Positions 35,565 through 45,444 are shown, counted from the stretch's first letter. The stretch: 64,000 bases of DNA from Neobacillus sp. OS1-2 (GCF_030915505.1 NZ_CP133265.1:1116001-1180000), one strand, 5' to 3'. Numbers and translations are program-made. The notes: generated from the letters alone by a model not told the origin.

Positions 35565-36113
35565 TTAATGTGCTTCAATTAAGCCATAGCGGCCGTCTTT
35601 ACGTTTGTAAACAACATTTGTACGGTTACTATCGGAATTGGTGAATACATAGAAACTATGACCAAGCATATTCATTTGCAGAATGGCTTCTTCACTATCC
35701 ATTGGTTTCAAATCGAATCGTTTTGTACGAACTAACTCTAAATCGTCTTCATCCACATCGTGCGCTTCTGGGCTCTCAGTGTTAGCAAAGGTTACAGGGA
35801 AATCACCTTTTTCGCGGAATTTACGGTTTACCTTTGTTTTGTGTTTGCGAATTTGGCGCTCAAGTTTATCAGTAATCAAGTCAATTCCAGCATACATATC
35901 TACGTTTGTTTCCTCAGCACGTAGAACTAGTTGCGGTAACGGAATGGTTACCTCTACCTTGGACGTTTTATCTTGATTAAATTTAAGATTTACATATACC
36001 ATTGCATCTGGTGCTTCTGTAAAATAGCGCTCCAATTTTGTAATTTTCTTTTCTACATACTCTCTAATTGCTGGAGTTACCTCAATGTTTTCACCACGAA
36101 CGTTATATTTCAT
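35565..36113 (-). CDS. hpf: Long-form ribosome hibernation promoting factor
   Basis: A 182-residue long HPF: N-terminal ribosome-binding domain (about 1-100; MKYNVRGENIEVTPAIREYV) and C-terminal dimerisation domain (about 125-180; LGHSFYVFTNSDSNRTNVVY). It pairs 70S ribosomes into inactive 100S dimers. The start at 36113 was chosen for AAGGAGG upstream and identity with the family N-terminus; the open frame extends to 36227. In B. subtilis (yvyD) it is transcribed into secA. Here the two converge. Confidence 0.95.
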   Translation of the reverse strand: MKYNVRGENIEVTPAIREYVEKKITKLERYFTEAPDAMVYVNLKFNQDKTSKVEVTIPLPQLVLRAEETNVDMYAGIDLITDKLERQIRKHKTKVNRKFREKGDFPVTFANTESPEAHDVDEDDLELVRTKRFDLKPMDSEEAILQMNMLGHSFYVFTNSDSNRTNVVYKRKDGRYGLIEAH

Positions 36114-36453
36114 TAGTGGACTCCTCCTTTTGTTAAGGCTTGTGTATACATTTCTATTTTGCCCTATGATTATCCTGCTAAATCCGAACAAAAATTTTGT
36201 CGATTTTTTGACAAATACAACAGGCAAATAGTGACAATGCTTGACACCACCTTTGACAACGATAGGGTATTTTTACTAAAATGAATGGTTATTCATATAT
36301 AGTATAATATGTATTGGGACAATTTGCCACTACTATGCTCACGAAATAGGGTAAATGGTTGCAAAGATGAGTGGGGGATTCCATCAAATGGAGCATGAAG
36401 AACGAAAATTGCTTGCCTGGCATGGAGGGAAGGCATTGCCTTGCCGCTCTTCC
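36114..36453. other. 340-base intergenic region between comFC and hpf
   Basis: Apart from the promoter of hpf no gene is seen. In B. subtilis about a dozen late flagellar genes (flgM to fliT, including hag) occupy this position; nothing of them remains here. Confidence 0.5.
36301..36329 (-). promoter_or_regulatory. SigA-type promoter of hpf
   Basis: On the minus strand TGGCAA (36329-36324), a 17-base spacer and TATACT (36306-36301), about 190 bases before the hpf start. No clear sigma-B or sigma-H box was found. Confidence 0.5.
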
Positions 36454-37170
36454 CTATCTCGCAAGTGTAAGGGACTGAATACTCACTGCTCCTGCCGCTT
36501 TTAACAGCTTGGCTGCATGCCTCAATGTGGAACCAGTTGTGTAAATATCATCAACCAAGATGATGCTTTTTCCTTGTAAATTAGTTTCCGGGGCAAGACT
36601 AAATACTTGTGGCAGATGAATCCGCTCTGACCTTGATTTTTTGGATTGCTTTTCTGAGTGAATTCGAGTAAGTATTTGTGCGGGGGGATAGCCGGATTCA
36701 TTAATAAGTGCCACTGCTTGATTAAACCCGCGCTCATACTGGCGTTCATCGCTCAATGGTATAGGGGCAAGTATTTCCGGATGCATGGTTGTTAGTTCCT
36801 CTTTAATAAATGGTGCAAAGGCCTTGGCTAGTACATAATCTCCGCGAAATTTATATTTTGCAATGACTTCTTTTAAAAATTCATTATAGTGGAAAAGCGA
36901 GTGATTGCTATCAAGAAATCCTTGCCACTCCGGATCCTCCTCCCAGCGTAAGCAATCATTGCACAAATCACCCTTACGGAATTTCTCATCGAGCTTAGCA
37001 AAAGGCCGACAGCAAATTCGGCAGGTCTCACCTTCAATTTTTTCAAGCTTTCCTTCGCATTCAATGCATAGGAAATGTTCCATTTCTAAAGAAAAAATGG
37101 CTCTCCAGCCTATTTCAGGCTGGATGACATTATTACAAACTAAACAATAGTCTTGTTGAAAGAGATTCAT
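36454..37170 (-). CDS. comFC: ComFC, competence phosphoribosyltransferase-like protein
   Basis: About 238 residues. An N-terminal double zinc ribbon with CxxC pairs (CLVC, CIEC, CRICC, CNDC) is followed by a phosphoribosyltransferase-like fold with IILVDDIYTTGST, the PRPP-binding signature. ComFC is needed for transformation and is thought to process incoming single-stranded DNA with ComFA. The start at 37170 has AAAGGAG upstream. comFB, which sits between comFA and comFC in B. subtilis, is absent. Confidence 0.9.
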   Translation of the reverse strand: MNLFQQDYCLVCNNVIQPEIGWRAIFSLEMEHFLCIECEGKLEKIEGETCRICCRPFAKLDEKFRKGDLCNDCLRWEEDPEWQGFLDSNHSLFHYNEFLKEVIAKYKFRGDYVLAKAFAPFIKEELTTMHPEILAPIPLSDERQYERGFNQAVALINESGYPPAQILTRIHSEKQSKKSRSERIHLPQVFSLAPETNLQGKSIILVDDIYTTGSTLRHAAKLLKAAGAVSIQSLTLAR

Positions 37171-37192
37171 TTTGGACTGCGCTCCTTTTCTA

Positions 37193-38679
37193 TTATTTAT
37201 CAATCATTCCTCGTTTAACCCCTTCCTGGTTCATCGTAACAATTTGCCTTCTGGCCTTGATCATCTCGTCGGTTTTTCCATAATGAAAAAAGGTTACAGT
37301 TCCATCAGGATGATCTTTGCTCCGCCCTGCCCTTCCTGCTATTTGGACAAGGGCACTTTCGGAAAAAATGGTATCTTCTGCTCCGATGACGGCAACATCG
37401 ATATTTGGAAAAGTTACACCCCGCTCAAGGATGGTCGTTGTTAGCAGTATGTGAATTTCCTTTGCACGCATTTTTTGCACCTTGTTTTTTCGGTCGGGAT
37501 CTTCGGCATGTACGGCTTCAATGTCGGGCGAAATCTGTTGAAGAATGGTTAGGGCTTTTTCCATCATCGGAATATGCGGGAAGAAAAGTAAGGCTTGTTT
37601 ATTATCTTGGATCCGCTTCTGAATCCACTGAACTACATTTGGCGGTAATTTATTTTTTTGAAGTTGCTTTTGCCAGTTGCCGCACCAAACAAATTCGGCC
37701 ACTGGCAAAGGGTGGCGGTGGAACCGGGCGGGGATCGTGGTAAAGGCTCTTTTTCCATCGCGGCATTCTCTTTGCCATCTTTCATTTGGTGTGGCGGTCA
37801 AATAGATCATCGCTGAGCTGGGTTTACGTGCCTGTTTGGCAGCATACTGGAGCGACTCCTCCACGGTGTACGGAAAAGCATCGACTTCGTCCAAAATGAT
37901 GGTGTCGAAAGCTTGGTAAAACCGCAGCAGCTGATGGGTGGTCGCAATGGTGAGAGGTGCGTATAGATGGCGATCCTCGCTCCCACCGTAAAGGGAGGCA
38001 ACCGTTGTATGGGGAAATGCCGCCTTTAACCTGGGGGTGAGTTCAAGGACTACATCTGTTCTTGGTGTCGCAATGCAGACTCTTTTTTTGCAGCTAAAGC
38101 TGCCTCGATTCCCGCGAAGAGAACCTCAGTTTTCCCGGCGCCGCAAACAGCCCAAATAAGGTGCTCCTGATTCGCATGGATGGCCTCCACCACATAATTT
38201 GACGCTACCCTTTGCCCCTCCGAGAGTATCCCTTTCCATTCCAATACCTTCATAGGGGAAAGGGTGTCAGGCACCGGGCCATTCCAGCCCATTAGCGGAG
38301 TGCATTCACTGATTCTGCCCATCATGAGGCAATGCCGGCAATAGAGACAGGTTTCTCCACATCGTGAGCATGGAAAGGCGGCAAACCACCTTGGGTCCTT
38401 GTTGCCACACCGTCCGCAAATAGGTTGTTTTCCATTGTAGACGATTCCTTTACGGTATGTAACATATCCATTTTGATAATGTGTTTGGACTTCCTCAAGG
38501 GTGAATGGAATATCCTCAAGGAGAAGCTGCTTTCCGGAAAGAATCTGCTGAAGGTTAGGGTTGTAGGCAAACTTTGGATTGAGCGGCGGCTGTGGGATGG
38601 TTGGGATTTTCGATATGGGCATGGAGTCTACGGCAGTATTAGCCGGCATTACTATTCCGTTTTTGATGATAAAACGCAT
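37193..38679 (-). pseudogene. comFA: comFA, competence DNA translocase, split by one -1 frameshift
   Basis: The 5' frame (38679 to about 38083) gives an N-terminal zinc domain with four CxxC pairs and Walker A CGAGKTEV. The 3' frame continues from R-V-C-I-A-T-P-R through the DEAD-like ILDEVDAF and C-terminal helicase motifs (VQIAGRAGR) without any stop. Only a run of seven A at 38089-38083 followed by G separates them: a single extra A, or a -1 slip on A AAA AAG, restores one 495-residue protein. Start at 38679 has AGAGGGTG. Sequencing error, phase variation, programmed slippage and decay all remain possible. Confidence 0.85.
38263..38275. repeat. Dispersed 13-base near-palindrome, copy 3
   Basis: GGTGTCAGGCACC, inside comFA; it codes Val-Pro-Asp-Thr in frame. 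Confidence 0.6.
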
Positions 38680-39143
38680 GCGGACACCCTCTTTGACCAT
38701 TGATGGTATACCCGATTTTTTGTTTTTCCTGTTGATGGTAGGTGTAGGACTTTTTGAGCAGTATCATTATTTGGGAGATGCAGGAAACTTTGAAGCTCAA
38801 AATTGGTAATTGTTGGTTTTATCAAGGAAAAATGATCACTGGTGGCTTCAACTTATAAAATTCTTACTATGCAGAAATACTGCAAATACTGGAGAATTTC
38901 CTGCTTATTTGTCGAAGTTTTTTGTGACGTTTTTATGTCGTTGTTGGCTCCTGCGAAAATTGATCGATATTCTGAACAATTTAAATCGGGATTCCGCCCA
39001 CTCTAGCAAAAATTCTGCCAAACGGGGACGGAATATACCGCCAAGTTGCAAATTAATTCCGCCAGAGCCCTTCCGCATACCAAAATACCAAAACAATCTA
39101 AAAAACCATCCTGGCCCAAAGACCAGAATGGCAGCTAACTTCT
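38680..39143. other. Intergenic region between degV and comFA
   Basis: About 460 bases. The right part holds the degV terminator; the left part should hold the comFA promoter. I found no canonical ComK box (AAAA-N5-TTTT pair) and no convincing coding frame. Confidence 0.4.
39106..39131 (-). terminator. Rho-independent terminator of degV
   Basis: CCATTCTGG-N8-CCAGGATGG followed by TTTTTT on the minus strand. Confidence 0.75.
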
Positions 39144-39983
39144 CTATCTTTTCATCCAGCCCATGCCCATTGACCCTTCGCCGAGATGGGTGCCGATGAC
39201 AGCGCCGAAGTAGCCAATCGAGAATTCGACGTTAGGATACATGGCAGATAACTCCTTCCGCCATTCTTCCGCTTCTTCCTCACGATTAGCATGAATGATG
39301 ACGGCTTGATAGGCTTCGCCAGTTGAAGCCTCCTCAGCGAGCAAATCAACTATACGTTTCATTGCCTTTTTCCGGGTGCGAATTTTTTCAAAAGGGACAA
39401 TGACCTTGTCTTTGAAATGCAACAGTGGTTTAACCTGCAGAATGCTGCCGATAAAGGCTTGCGCACTTGAGAGCCGTCCGCCGCGCTGCAGATGTGTCAA
39501 ATCATCGACCATAAAATAAGCTCGGGCCGAACGTTTCAACTCTTCCAGCCTGTTCATGATCACATCAGGATCGACACCATGCGAAGCCATCTTAGCTGCT
39601 TCTAGAGCATATAAGCCCTGAACCATGCAGCTGATTTCGGAATCAAATGGATAAACCTTGATGCCTTCTACCATCGTACTAGCAGTGACAGCCCCCTGAT
39701 ACGTTCCGCTGATTCCACTCGATAGGTGTACACAAACGACCGCATCGTGGTCTGCCGAAAGCTGCTCAAACAGCTCGACAAATTGGCCAATGGGCGGCTG
39801 GGAGGTCGTTGGAAGTTCCTTTGTCTGCACTTCTTCATAAAACTGATTCCACGTAAGGTCAATTTCTTCTCGATAGACTTCATTCCCGAAAATGACATGT
39901 AAGGGGATTAGATGTATATTCCATTTTTCGCGTAATTCTATCGGTATGTACGCGGTGCTATCCGTGACAATTGCCGTTCTCAT
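39144..39983 (-). CDS. DegV-family fatty-acid-binding protein
   Basis: A 279-residue DegV protein. The family motifs TDSTAYIP near the N-terminus and SSGISGTYQGA in the middle are present; they bind the carboxylate of a fatty acid. DegV proteins (FakB) present fatty acids to the kinase FakA. In B. subtilis the homologue next to degU (yviA) is in the same place. It is a single gene with its own terminator; the ribosome binding site before 39983 is modest. Confidence 0.92.
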   Translation of the reverse strand: MRTAIVTDSTAYIPIELREKWNIHLIPLHVIFGNEVYREEIDLTWNQFYEEVQTKELPTTSQPPIGQFVELFEQLSADHDAVVCVHLSSGISGTYQGAVTASTMVEGIKVYPFDSEISCMVQGLYALEAAKMASHGVDPDVIMNRLEELKRSARAYFMVDDLTHLQRGGRLSSAQAFIGSILQVKPLLHFKDKVIVPFEKIRTRKKAMKRIVDLLAEEASTGEAYQAVIIHANREEEAEEWRKELSAMYPNVEFSIGYFGAVIGTHLGEGSMGMGWMKR

Positions 39984-40075
39984 AAAGTTTTACCATCCTT
40001 GTTTAATTACTGCTCCATGTTATCTATTATTTTATCTGAAAAAGGAATAAAATGCATTAACTAGTCGTTAAAAAA

Positions 40076-40099
40076 GGACACGCCCTCATGAGCGTGCCC
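40076..40099 (-). terminator. Rho-independent terminator of degSU
   Basis: GGGCACGC ... GCGTGTCC followed by TTTTTT on the minus strand. Confidence 0.8.
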
Positions 40100-40111
40100 T
40101 TTTAGAAAAAC

Positions 40112-40798
40112 TTATCTTACTTCCACCCAGCCATTTTTTATCGCGACAACAACGGCTTGGGTACGGTCGTTTACGTTCATTTTTTGTAAAATATTGCTGA
40201 CATGATTTTTCACAGTCTTTTCACTGATGAAAAGGGATTCTCCAATCCCACGGTTACTTTTTCCATCCGCAAGCAATTGCAGCACTTCACATTCGCGGCG
40301 TGTTAACAGATGCAACGGACGGCGAATTTCGAGCGTTGGAACGTAACCGCCACCGCCGTGAGCAACACCGGCAGCCAGCTTCCGATATTCATTAACGAGG
40401 TTGTGTGTGACTTTGGGATGTAAATACGAGCCTCCGTCAGCGACAACGCGGACAGCTTCAATCAAGGCATCGGCGTCCATTTCTTTTAAAAGATAGCCAC
40501 AGGCACCTGTTTTTAGAGCATGTGTCACATAGTTTTCATCGTCATGAATCGATAAGATAATAATCTTTGTGTTCGGGAACTTTTCGATTAGTTCACGGGT
40601 TGCTTCGACACCATTCATTTGCGGCATATTAATATCCATAATGACCACATCCGGCTGGTGCTCCTGCACAAGGCCCAATGCCTCGCTGCCATCATCGCCT
40701 TCAGCCACGACTTGAAAAGCTTTCTCAAATTCTAGTATTCTCTTAACGCCTTCTCTGAACAGTTGGTGATCATCTATAATGACAATTTTGGTAGTCAA
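40112..40798 (-). CDS. degU: DegU two-component response regulator
   Basis: A 228-residue NarL-type regulator with receiver residues D9/D10 and phosphoacceptor D55 (VVIMDINMP), and a LuxR helix-turn-helix (about 163-225; [19 protein letters not shown]). DegU controls exoenzymes, competence, motility and biofilm matrix. It follows degS with a 55-base gap and is syntenic with B. subtilis. Because comFA, a competence gene, is close by and frameshifted, competence control through DegU may be partly irrelevant here. Confidence 0.95.
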   Translation of the reverse strand: MTTKIVIIDDHQLFREGVKRILEFEKAFQVVAEGDDGSEALGLVQEHQPDVVIMDINMPQMNGVEATRELIEKFPNTKIIILSIHDDENYVTHALKTGACGYLLKEMDADALIEAVRVVADGGSYLHPKVTHNLVNEYRKLAAGVAHGGGGYVPTLEIRRPLHLLTRRECEVLQLLADGKSNRGIGESLFISEKTVKNHVSNILQKMNVNDRTQAVVVAIKNGWVEVR

Positions 40799-40853
40799 AT
40801 GCTACGCCCCCTCATTTTTCAATTTCAATTTATCTTTACTTACGAATTTTGCT

Positions 40854-41996
40854 TTAGTTAAGTAATGGAACACGAATGAATACCTCTGTCCCTTTGTCAA
40901 TTTTTGAATGGAAGGTAATTTCCCCGTCAAGCAGGTCGACACGCTCTTTCATCCCCATCATACCAAAAGACTCCGGTTTGGGCTCCGTGAGATCAAATCC
41001 AACGCCGTTATCCTTAATCAAAACAGTTACTGCGGTCTTGGTTATTTCCATTTTCACGGCGATTTCACAGGCATTTGCATGTTTGATGGCATTTTGCACG
41101 GACTCCTGAATGATTCGGAATAGGGCAACCTCAAACTTAGCAGGAAGTCTGCGTTCTAGTCCCATATTTACAAAATTGATCTTCGATTGTTTATGATATT
41201 CTTCGATGGTTTGTAAATATTTTCTGAGGGTCGGAACGAGTCCCAAATCGTCCAGAGCCATCGGCCGGAGATCATAAATAATTCGCCGGACCTCATAAAG
41301 GGCGGATCGGACCATGATTTTATAATTATGGATTTCAGAAAAAGCCTCGTCAGGGCCCCTATCTCGGTATACACGCTCAATTAAATCTGAGCGCATGATC
41401 ACATTTGCCAGCATTTGCGCAGGCCCATCATGAATCTCCCTTGATAACCGCTTCCGCTCTTCTTCTTGTGCTTCAATAATCCTAAGGCCAAAATCTTGTT
41501 TGGCCTTTGCGTTTTCTAATGCCTTACCAACCTGCTCCAAGTCACTGGTCAAGTAATTCATGACTACCGAAATCTGGGAAATAAGCTGGTCGGCACGGTC
41601 AATTGTATCATTTAAACCGACTAACCTTTTTTCAAGATCATCCCGTTTGTCCAACAGTTGCTTTTTATACTGCCAATTAATCGATAGATCCATTTGCAGC
41701 TGGTGGGCTTTTTCGTAGGCTTCCCTTACCTCTTCTTCTGAATACTTTTTAAAATTCATACTGACTTCTGATAACATAACCCTGGCTTCCTGAACTTGTA
41801 CATCAAGCTTGTCGCCCTCTTCAATCAGCTTTACCATCGTTTGCTTAATAGTACGAAGTTCAGTTGTCATATTTTCATAATCTTGGCGGCATTGCTCACC
41901 AATTTGAAAAATATCACTTTTACTACATGTTACAGTTTCAATCATTTCTTCGCGAATTTCATCAATTGACTTCACATTCATCTGCATAATTTTCAT
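40854..41996 (-). CDS. degS: DegS cytoplasmic sensor histidine kinase
   Basis: A 380-residue soluble kinase: N-terminal sensor/coiled-coil region (about 1-165), HisKA_3 box with H189 in SREIHDGPAQML (the same residue number as in B. subtilis DegS), and ATPase domain with N box and DNGVGF. No membrane helix. It phosphorylates DegU, the following gene. The start fits the H189 numbering. Confidence 0.95.
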   Translation of the reverse strand: MKIMQMNVKSIDEIREEMIETVTCSKSDIFQIGEQCRQDYENMTTELRTIKQTMVKLIEEGDKLDVQVQEARVMLSEVSMNFKKYSEEEVREAYEKAHQLQMDLSINWQYKKQLLDKRDDLEKRLVGLNDTIDRADQLISQISVVMNYLTSDLEQVGKALENAKAKQDFGLRIIEAQEEERKRLSREIHDGPAQMLANVIMRSDLIERVYRDRGPDEAFSEIHNYKIMVRSALYEVRRIIYDLRPMALDDLGLVPTLRKYLQTIEEYHKQSKINFVNMGLERRLPAKFEVALFRIIQESVQNAIKHANACEIAVKMEITKTAVTVLIKDNGVGFDLTEPKPESFGMMGMKERVDLLDGEITFHSKIDKGTEVFIRVPLLN

Positions 41997-42359
41997 ATCA
42001 TTCCTCCAGGAGGGGCATATTTTCCCTTATTCCTTAAGGCCTATTAACATATTTTACCTTAAATTGCACCAAATAGCTAATCTAACATACATGGGTGGCC
42101 TCATACTTGGATGAAAAAAGTAGTATAATAGGTAGTATTCTATCCCATTCAACCATCCTTTTTATTAAAAAGTTTCTGGTTGAACCATGTCTATTATATC
42201 ATTCGAACGTTACTTCTATATTAAAGGTATATTACATCTTTATTTTTAAAAAGAAAAGTACAAGTGCCCTGGTCCGCGGTGTAAGGCCTAGAGCCTGAAG
42301 CTGGACAATTTTCAAGATTGAAATTTATACTTACCTTTTACAAAAGAAAGGAGCTTGTT
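41997..42359. other. Divergent intergenic region between degS and yvyE
   Basis: About 360 bases. It contains TATAAT at 42124-42129, an interrupted long inverted repeat at 42148-42184, and otherwise no frame that I can support. Confidence 0.4.
42148..42184. repeat. Long interrupted inverted repeat
   Basis: TTCAACCA ... TGGTTGAA with an inner CTTTTTATTAAAAAG that pairs again, giving one long hairpin. It is not next to a T-tract and lies between divergent promoters. Confidence 0.4.
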
Positions 42360-43004
42360 ATGCTGCCTCGATACTATACAGTGAAACAAACGGGAAAAAA
42401 TGAAATCAACATCCAAAAGTCCCGTTTTATTGCCCATATTAAACGCGCCGAATCAGAAAATGAAGCTCAGGAATTCATTCAAACCATAAAAAAACAGCAT
42501 TGGAACGCCACACACAACTGCTCCGCCTATCTCATCGGCGAGCATGACCAAATTCAGAAGGCCAATGATGACGGCGAGCCAAGCGGAACCGCTGCCGTTC
42601 CAATGCTTGAAGTGTTAAAAAAAAGAAAGCTGAAGGATACGGTTGTCGTGGTTACCCGCTATTTTGGTGGGATTAAATTAGGTGCTGGCGGGCTTATACG
42701 TGCATACGGCAAAGCAACATCAGAGGGATTAGACGCAGTTGGCATCGTCGAACGGAAGCTTGCACAGATTATCCACGTGAAAATTGACTATACCTGGCTT
42801 GGGAAAATTGAAAAAGAGGTCCGTGCCTCCGAGTATAAAATAAAAGATATTCATTATTTAGATACCGTTGAAGTTGAGGTTTATGTTGCAGAAGACCTTG
42901 TCCAACCATTTATGGATTGGATGGTCGAACTTACCAATGGCCAATGCGACATGAAAAAGGGTGACAAGCTTTATCTTGAGGAAGACTATGTACGAGAAAC
43001 ATAA
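42360..43004 (+). CDS. yvyE: YigZ/IMPACT-family protein (YvyE)
   Basis: A 214-residue protein with the UPF0029/Impact N-terminal domain (KSRFIAHI, the conserved GEPSGTAAVPML and TRYFGGIKLGAGGLIRAY) and a C-terminal DUF1949 ferredoxin-like domain. Family members may act on translation or RNA. The same gene neighbours degS in B. subtilis. The start at 42360 has AAAGGAG; the open frame begins earlier at 42318. Confidence 0.9.
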   Translation: MLPRYYTVKQTGKNEINIQKSRFIAHIKRAESENEAQEFIQTIKKQHWNATHNCSAYLIGEHDQIQKANDDGEPSGTAAVPMLEVLKKRKLKDTVVVVTRYFGGIKLGAGGLIRAYGKATSEGLDAVGIVERKLAQIIHVKIDYTWLGKIEKEVRASEYKIKDIHYLDTVEVEVYVAEDLVQPFMDWMVELTNGQCDMKKGDKLYLEEDYVRET

Positions 43005-43021
43005 GAAAATAAAAATTTTAA

Positions 43022-43043
43022 GGGTCTCACAAAAATGAGCCCC
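43022..43043. terminator. Bidirectional terminator
   Basis: GGGTCTCA-N6-TGAGCCCC with flanking A and T tracts between the converging yvyE and tagO genes. Confidence 0.75.
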
Positions 43044-43049
43044 TTTTTA

Positions 43050-44114
43050 TTATGACCGGTTTTTATCTGTAGAGGTTTTTAAAGTGTGAAGCATGTTTAA
43101 AAGCGGGCGATAGTTTTGTCCCATTAATCCAATTTTTTCAGCAATGATTTCAATTAATAAGATGATAATTCCTATTAAGACAATTGCCCCACCGATCCTT
43201 GCTTGGGAAAAGATAACCGCTACCATTCCAAAGAATGCCGCCATTGCGTAAATAAGTAAAACCGTTTGTCTATGTGTGTAACCCATTCGAAGCATACAGT
43301 GATGCAAGTGGGATTTATCCGGCGCCGACAAGGGTTGTTTATTGATAATCCTTCTAATGATTGCAAAAATGGTGTTAGAAATGGGTACTCCTAAAATGAG
43401 AACCGGAATGACAAAGGAAATAAAAGTTACATTTTTAAATCCAAGAAGCGATAGGACAGAAATGATAAATCCTAAAAAAAGTGCTCCGGTATCCCCCATA
43501 AAGATACTTGCCGGATGGAAATTGTAAATCAAAAAACCGAGTGTACTCGCAAGCACGATCGAACCGACTGCAACTACGTAAATATTCCCCTGAATTAGTG
43601 CCATGCCTGAAATGGTAATTAAGGCAATCGAAGAAACCCCAGCAGCCAATCCATCAAGGCCATCAATTAAGTTGATTGCATTCGTAATCCCAACAATCCA
43701 AAGTATTGTTAAAGGAATACTTAAAAAACCAAATTGAAGCTGGCCACCAAACGGCAAGTTTATAAACACCATTTGCAGGTTACCTAAAAAAACAATACTA
43801 CAGGCGGCAGCTAATTGACCAAGCAGCTTATACTTTGCCGGCAATTCAAACAAATCATCGCAAATTCCTGTCACAATAATGATGATACATCCGATTAAAA
43901 TAGCAAAAGAGTATTGATTTTCAGGTCTCAAAAGAATAATCCCAACCATAAAACTAATAAATATTGCTAAGCCACCGAGTCTCGGCATAATCGATTGATG
44001 CACTTTTCGCTGATTCGGTCGGTCCGTTGCACCAATGACAAAGGCTAATTTCTTTATAAACGGTGTAACTAGAATGGAGACCACAAAACATACTATCAAG
44101 GTAAGATAAAGCAT
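43050..44114 (-). CDS. tagO: TagO-like undecaprenyl-phosphate GlcNAc-1-phosphate transferase, copy 1
   Basis: A 354-residue MraY/WecA-type enzyme with about ten membrane helices. Catalytic and family motifs are present: TDRPNQRKVH near the N-terminus, NLIDGLDGLAAG (Mg2+ site), FMGDTGALFLGF and SAPDKSHLHH (the carbohydrate-recognition loop with HHxHH-like residues). It starts wall teichoic acid or a polysaccharide by loading GlcNAc-1-P on undecaprenyl phosphate. The gene sits beside yvyE-degS, the B. subtilis tagO position, so this copy is the likely ancestral one. A second copy lies 1.4 kb upstream. Confidence 0.9.
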   Translation of the reverse strand: MLYLTLIVCFVVSILVTPFIKKLAFVIGATDRPNQRKVHQSIMPRLGGLAIFISFMVGIILLRPENQYSFAILIGCIIIIVTGICDDLFELPAKYKLLGQLAAACSIVFLGNLQMVFINLPFGGQLQFGFLSIPLTILWIVGITNAINLIDGLDGLAAGVSSIALITISGMALIQGNIYVVAVGSIVLASTLGFLIYNFHPASIFMGDTGALFLGFIISVLSLLGFKNVTFISFVIPVLILGVPISNTIFAIIRRIINKQPLSAPDKSHLHHCMLRMGYTHRQTVLLIYAMAAFFGMVAVIFSQARIGGAIVLIGIIILLIEIIAEKIGLMGQNYRPLLNMLHTLKTSTDKNRS

Positions 44115-44212
44115 TAAACATCCTCCTTGTTAGTCAGTTTGTCCAATAAAGAGAAAACAAAATCAAAGAAAAAAACGGAAAGTCGTGAAATTAAAATTTT
44201 GGTAACCCTTTA

Positions 44213-45262
44213 TCACTTATCTTTCTTTCCTCTAAGATTATTTAGTGCTAAATTTTTTCCTAATATAAATGGAATATAATTATTAATAAACATGCAAATT
44301 GGGATTAACAGCACAATTGATCCTAAAGTGAAGGCTAAACCTAATAAATTGGGATTATTTATTTTTAGATGTAATCTTTCTAAAACCACTTTATTAATAA
44401 AATTAAACCCAAAACTGATGTGTAATCCTAGCAGGATAAGAGAGTTTTTTCCTAAAAAATTGATCAAAGATATGCTGGAAAGAAATTGAGATATATAGAT
44501 GATGAATAATATGGCAACAACTGCCCATGAAACGGTAACAATATAGGTAGTTAAATTTGATGGTAAGTTTAAAATCCCATTCAAAATCTCCACTACATTA
44601 GGATAAATGCTTGGATAAATCAATAATACAATATACACAACCGAGGAGATAATTAACCTAATTGAAGTTCTTAATCTAGTTCCCAATATTTCTTTATTTT
44701 TAATAAATTGACCCAGCCCAAAATATAAAATATAGTAAAGGGTTTGGTCAAAGCTCCAAGGTAAAATATTTCCCCCTGCTAGGACATCAAGACTTGAAAT
44801 AGCAAAAAAGCTTGTAGCCAGGACTATAAACAGTCTAAAGTAATCATTTTTTACGTATTTTGTTACAAAGAAATAAATAACTTCCATGGTAAATAACGAA
44901 GTCAAAAACCATAACGGATCGTCAAAATAAATATTATTACGGCGTGAATACATTAGTGAATCGAAAAATGCCTTAATATTTATTGGCTCTTGTAGGAAAA
45001 ATCTAAGAAGCACAAGAGAGATAATCGCAAAGCTAATATATGGTACTAGTAATGATTTACATTTTGAAATCAATAATTCAATAAATCGCGGATACTTTTT
45101 TATCGAAAATAAATAACCAGAAATAAAAAAGAAAAGCGGCATATGAAAAGCGTAAATTTGACCTCTTAAATTATTGTCAATCATTGTGTGGCCAATAATC
45201 ACTAAAAATATACCTACACCTTTACATGCATCAATCCATTGTACCCTTTGTGAAACGGACAA
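44213..45262 (-). CDS. Acyltransferase family 3 membrane protein
   Basis: A 349-residue integral membrane acyltransferase with about ten helices; WIDACKGVGIFLVIIGHT near the N-terminus contains the catalytic-type His, and FHMPLFFFISGYL is the family signature. Such enzymes O-acetylate surface sugars. The start is TTG 45262, after AAGGGGG. It lies between the two tagO copies, with a lower GC content and more A/T-rich codons than either, which suggests later insertion. Probable substrate: the polysaccharide made by this locus. Confidence 0.85.
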   Translation of the reverse strand: MSVSQRVQWIDACKGVGIFLVIIGHTMIDNNLRGQIYAFHMPLFFFISGYLFSIKKYPRFIELLISKCKSLLVPYISFAIISLVLLRFFLQEPINIKAFFDSLMYSRRNNIYFDDPLWFLTSLFTMEVIYFFVTKYVKNDYFRLFIVLATSFFAISSLDVLAGGNILPWSFDQTLYYILYFGLGQFIKNKEILGTRLRTSIRLIISSVVYIVLLIYPSIYPNVVEILNGILNLPSNLTTYIVTVSWAVVAILFIIYISQFLSSISLINFLGKNSLILLGLHISFGFNFINKVVLERLHLKINNPNLLGLAFTLGSIVLLIPICMFINNYIPFILGKNLALNNLRGKKDK

Positions 45263-45444
45263 TCAGTTTTCCCCCTTCCGTAAAGTAAATCTAAAAGAAA
45301 AACCTTTTCTAGAATAACATGAAAAATCACATGCTGATATCCTTTTTAGGACTTTTCTTATTATTTATCGATTTTTACTTTTGAAACGTAAAATTTGTAA
45401 ATAATCATTTTTAATATTTTCATTTTTTTAAAAAACAAAAAAGC

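Noticed and set aside
36380..36453. Weak stem behind comFC
   Set aside because: Contains GGGAAGGCATTGCC-like pairing but does not form a clean terminator on either strand.
38579..38809. Plus-strand frame overlapping the comFA start
   Set aside because: Antisense to a well-supported gene; no site, no homology recognised.
38810..39199. A plus-strand frame of 129 codons between comFA and degV
   Set aside because: It overlaps the degV terminator and degV end, with no ribosome binding site.
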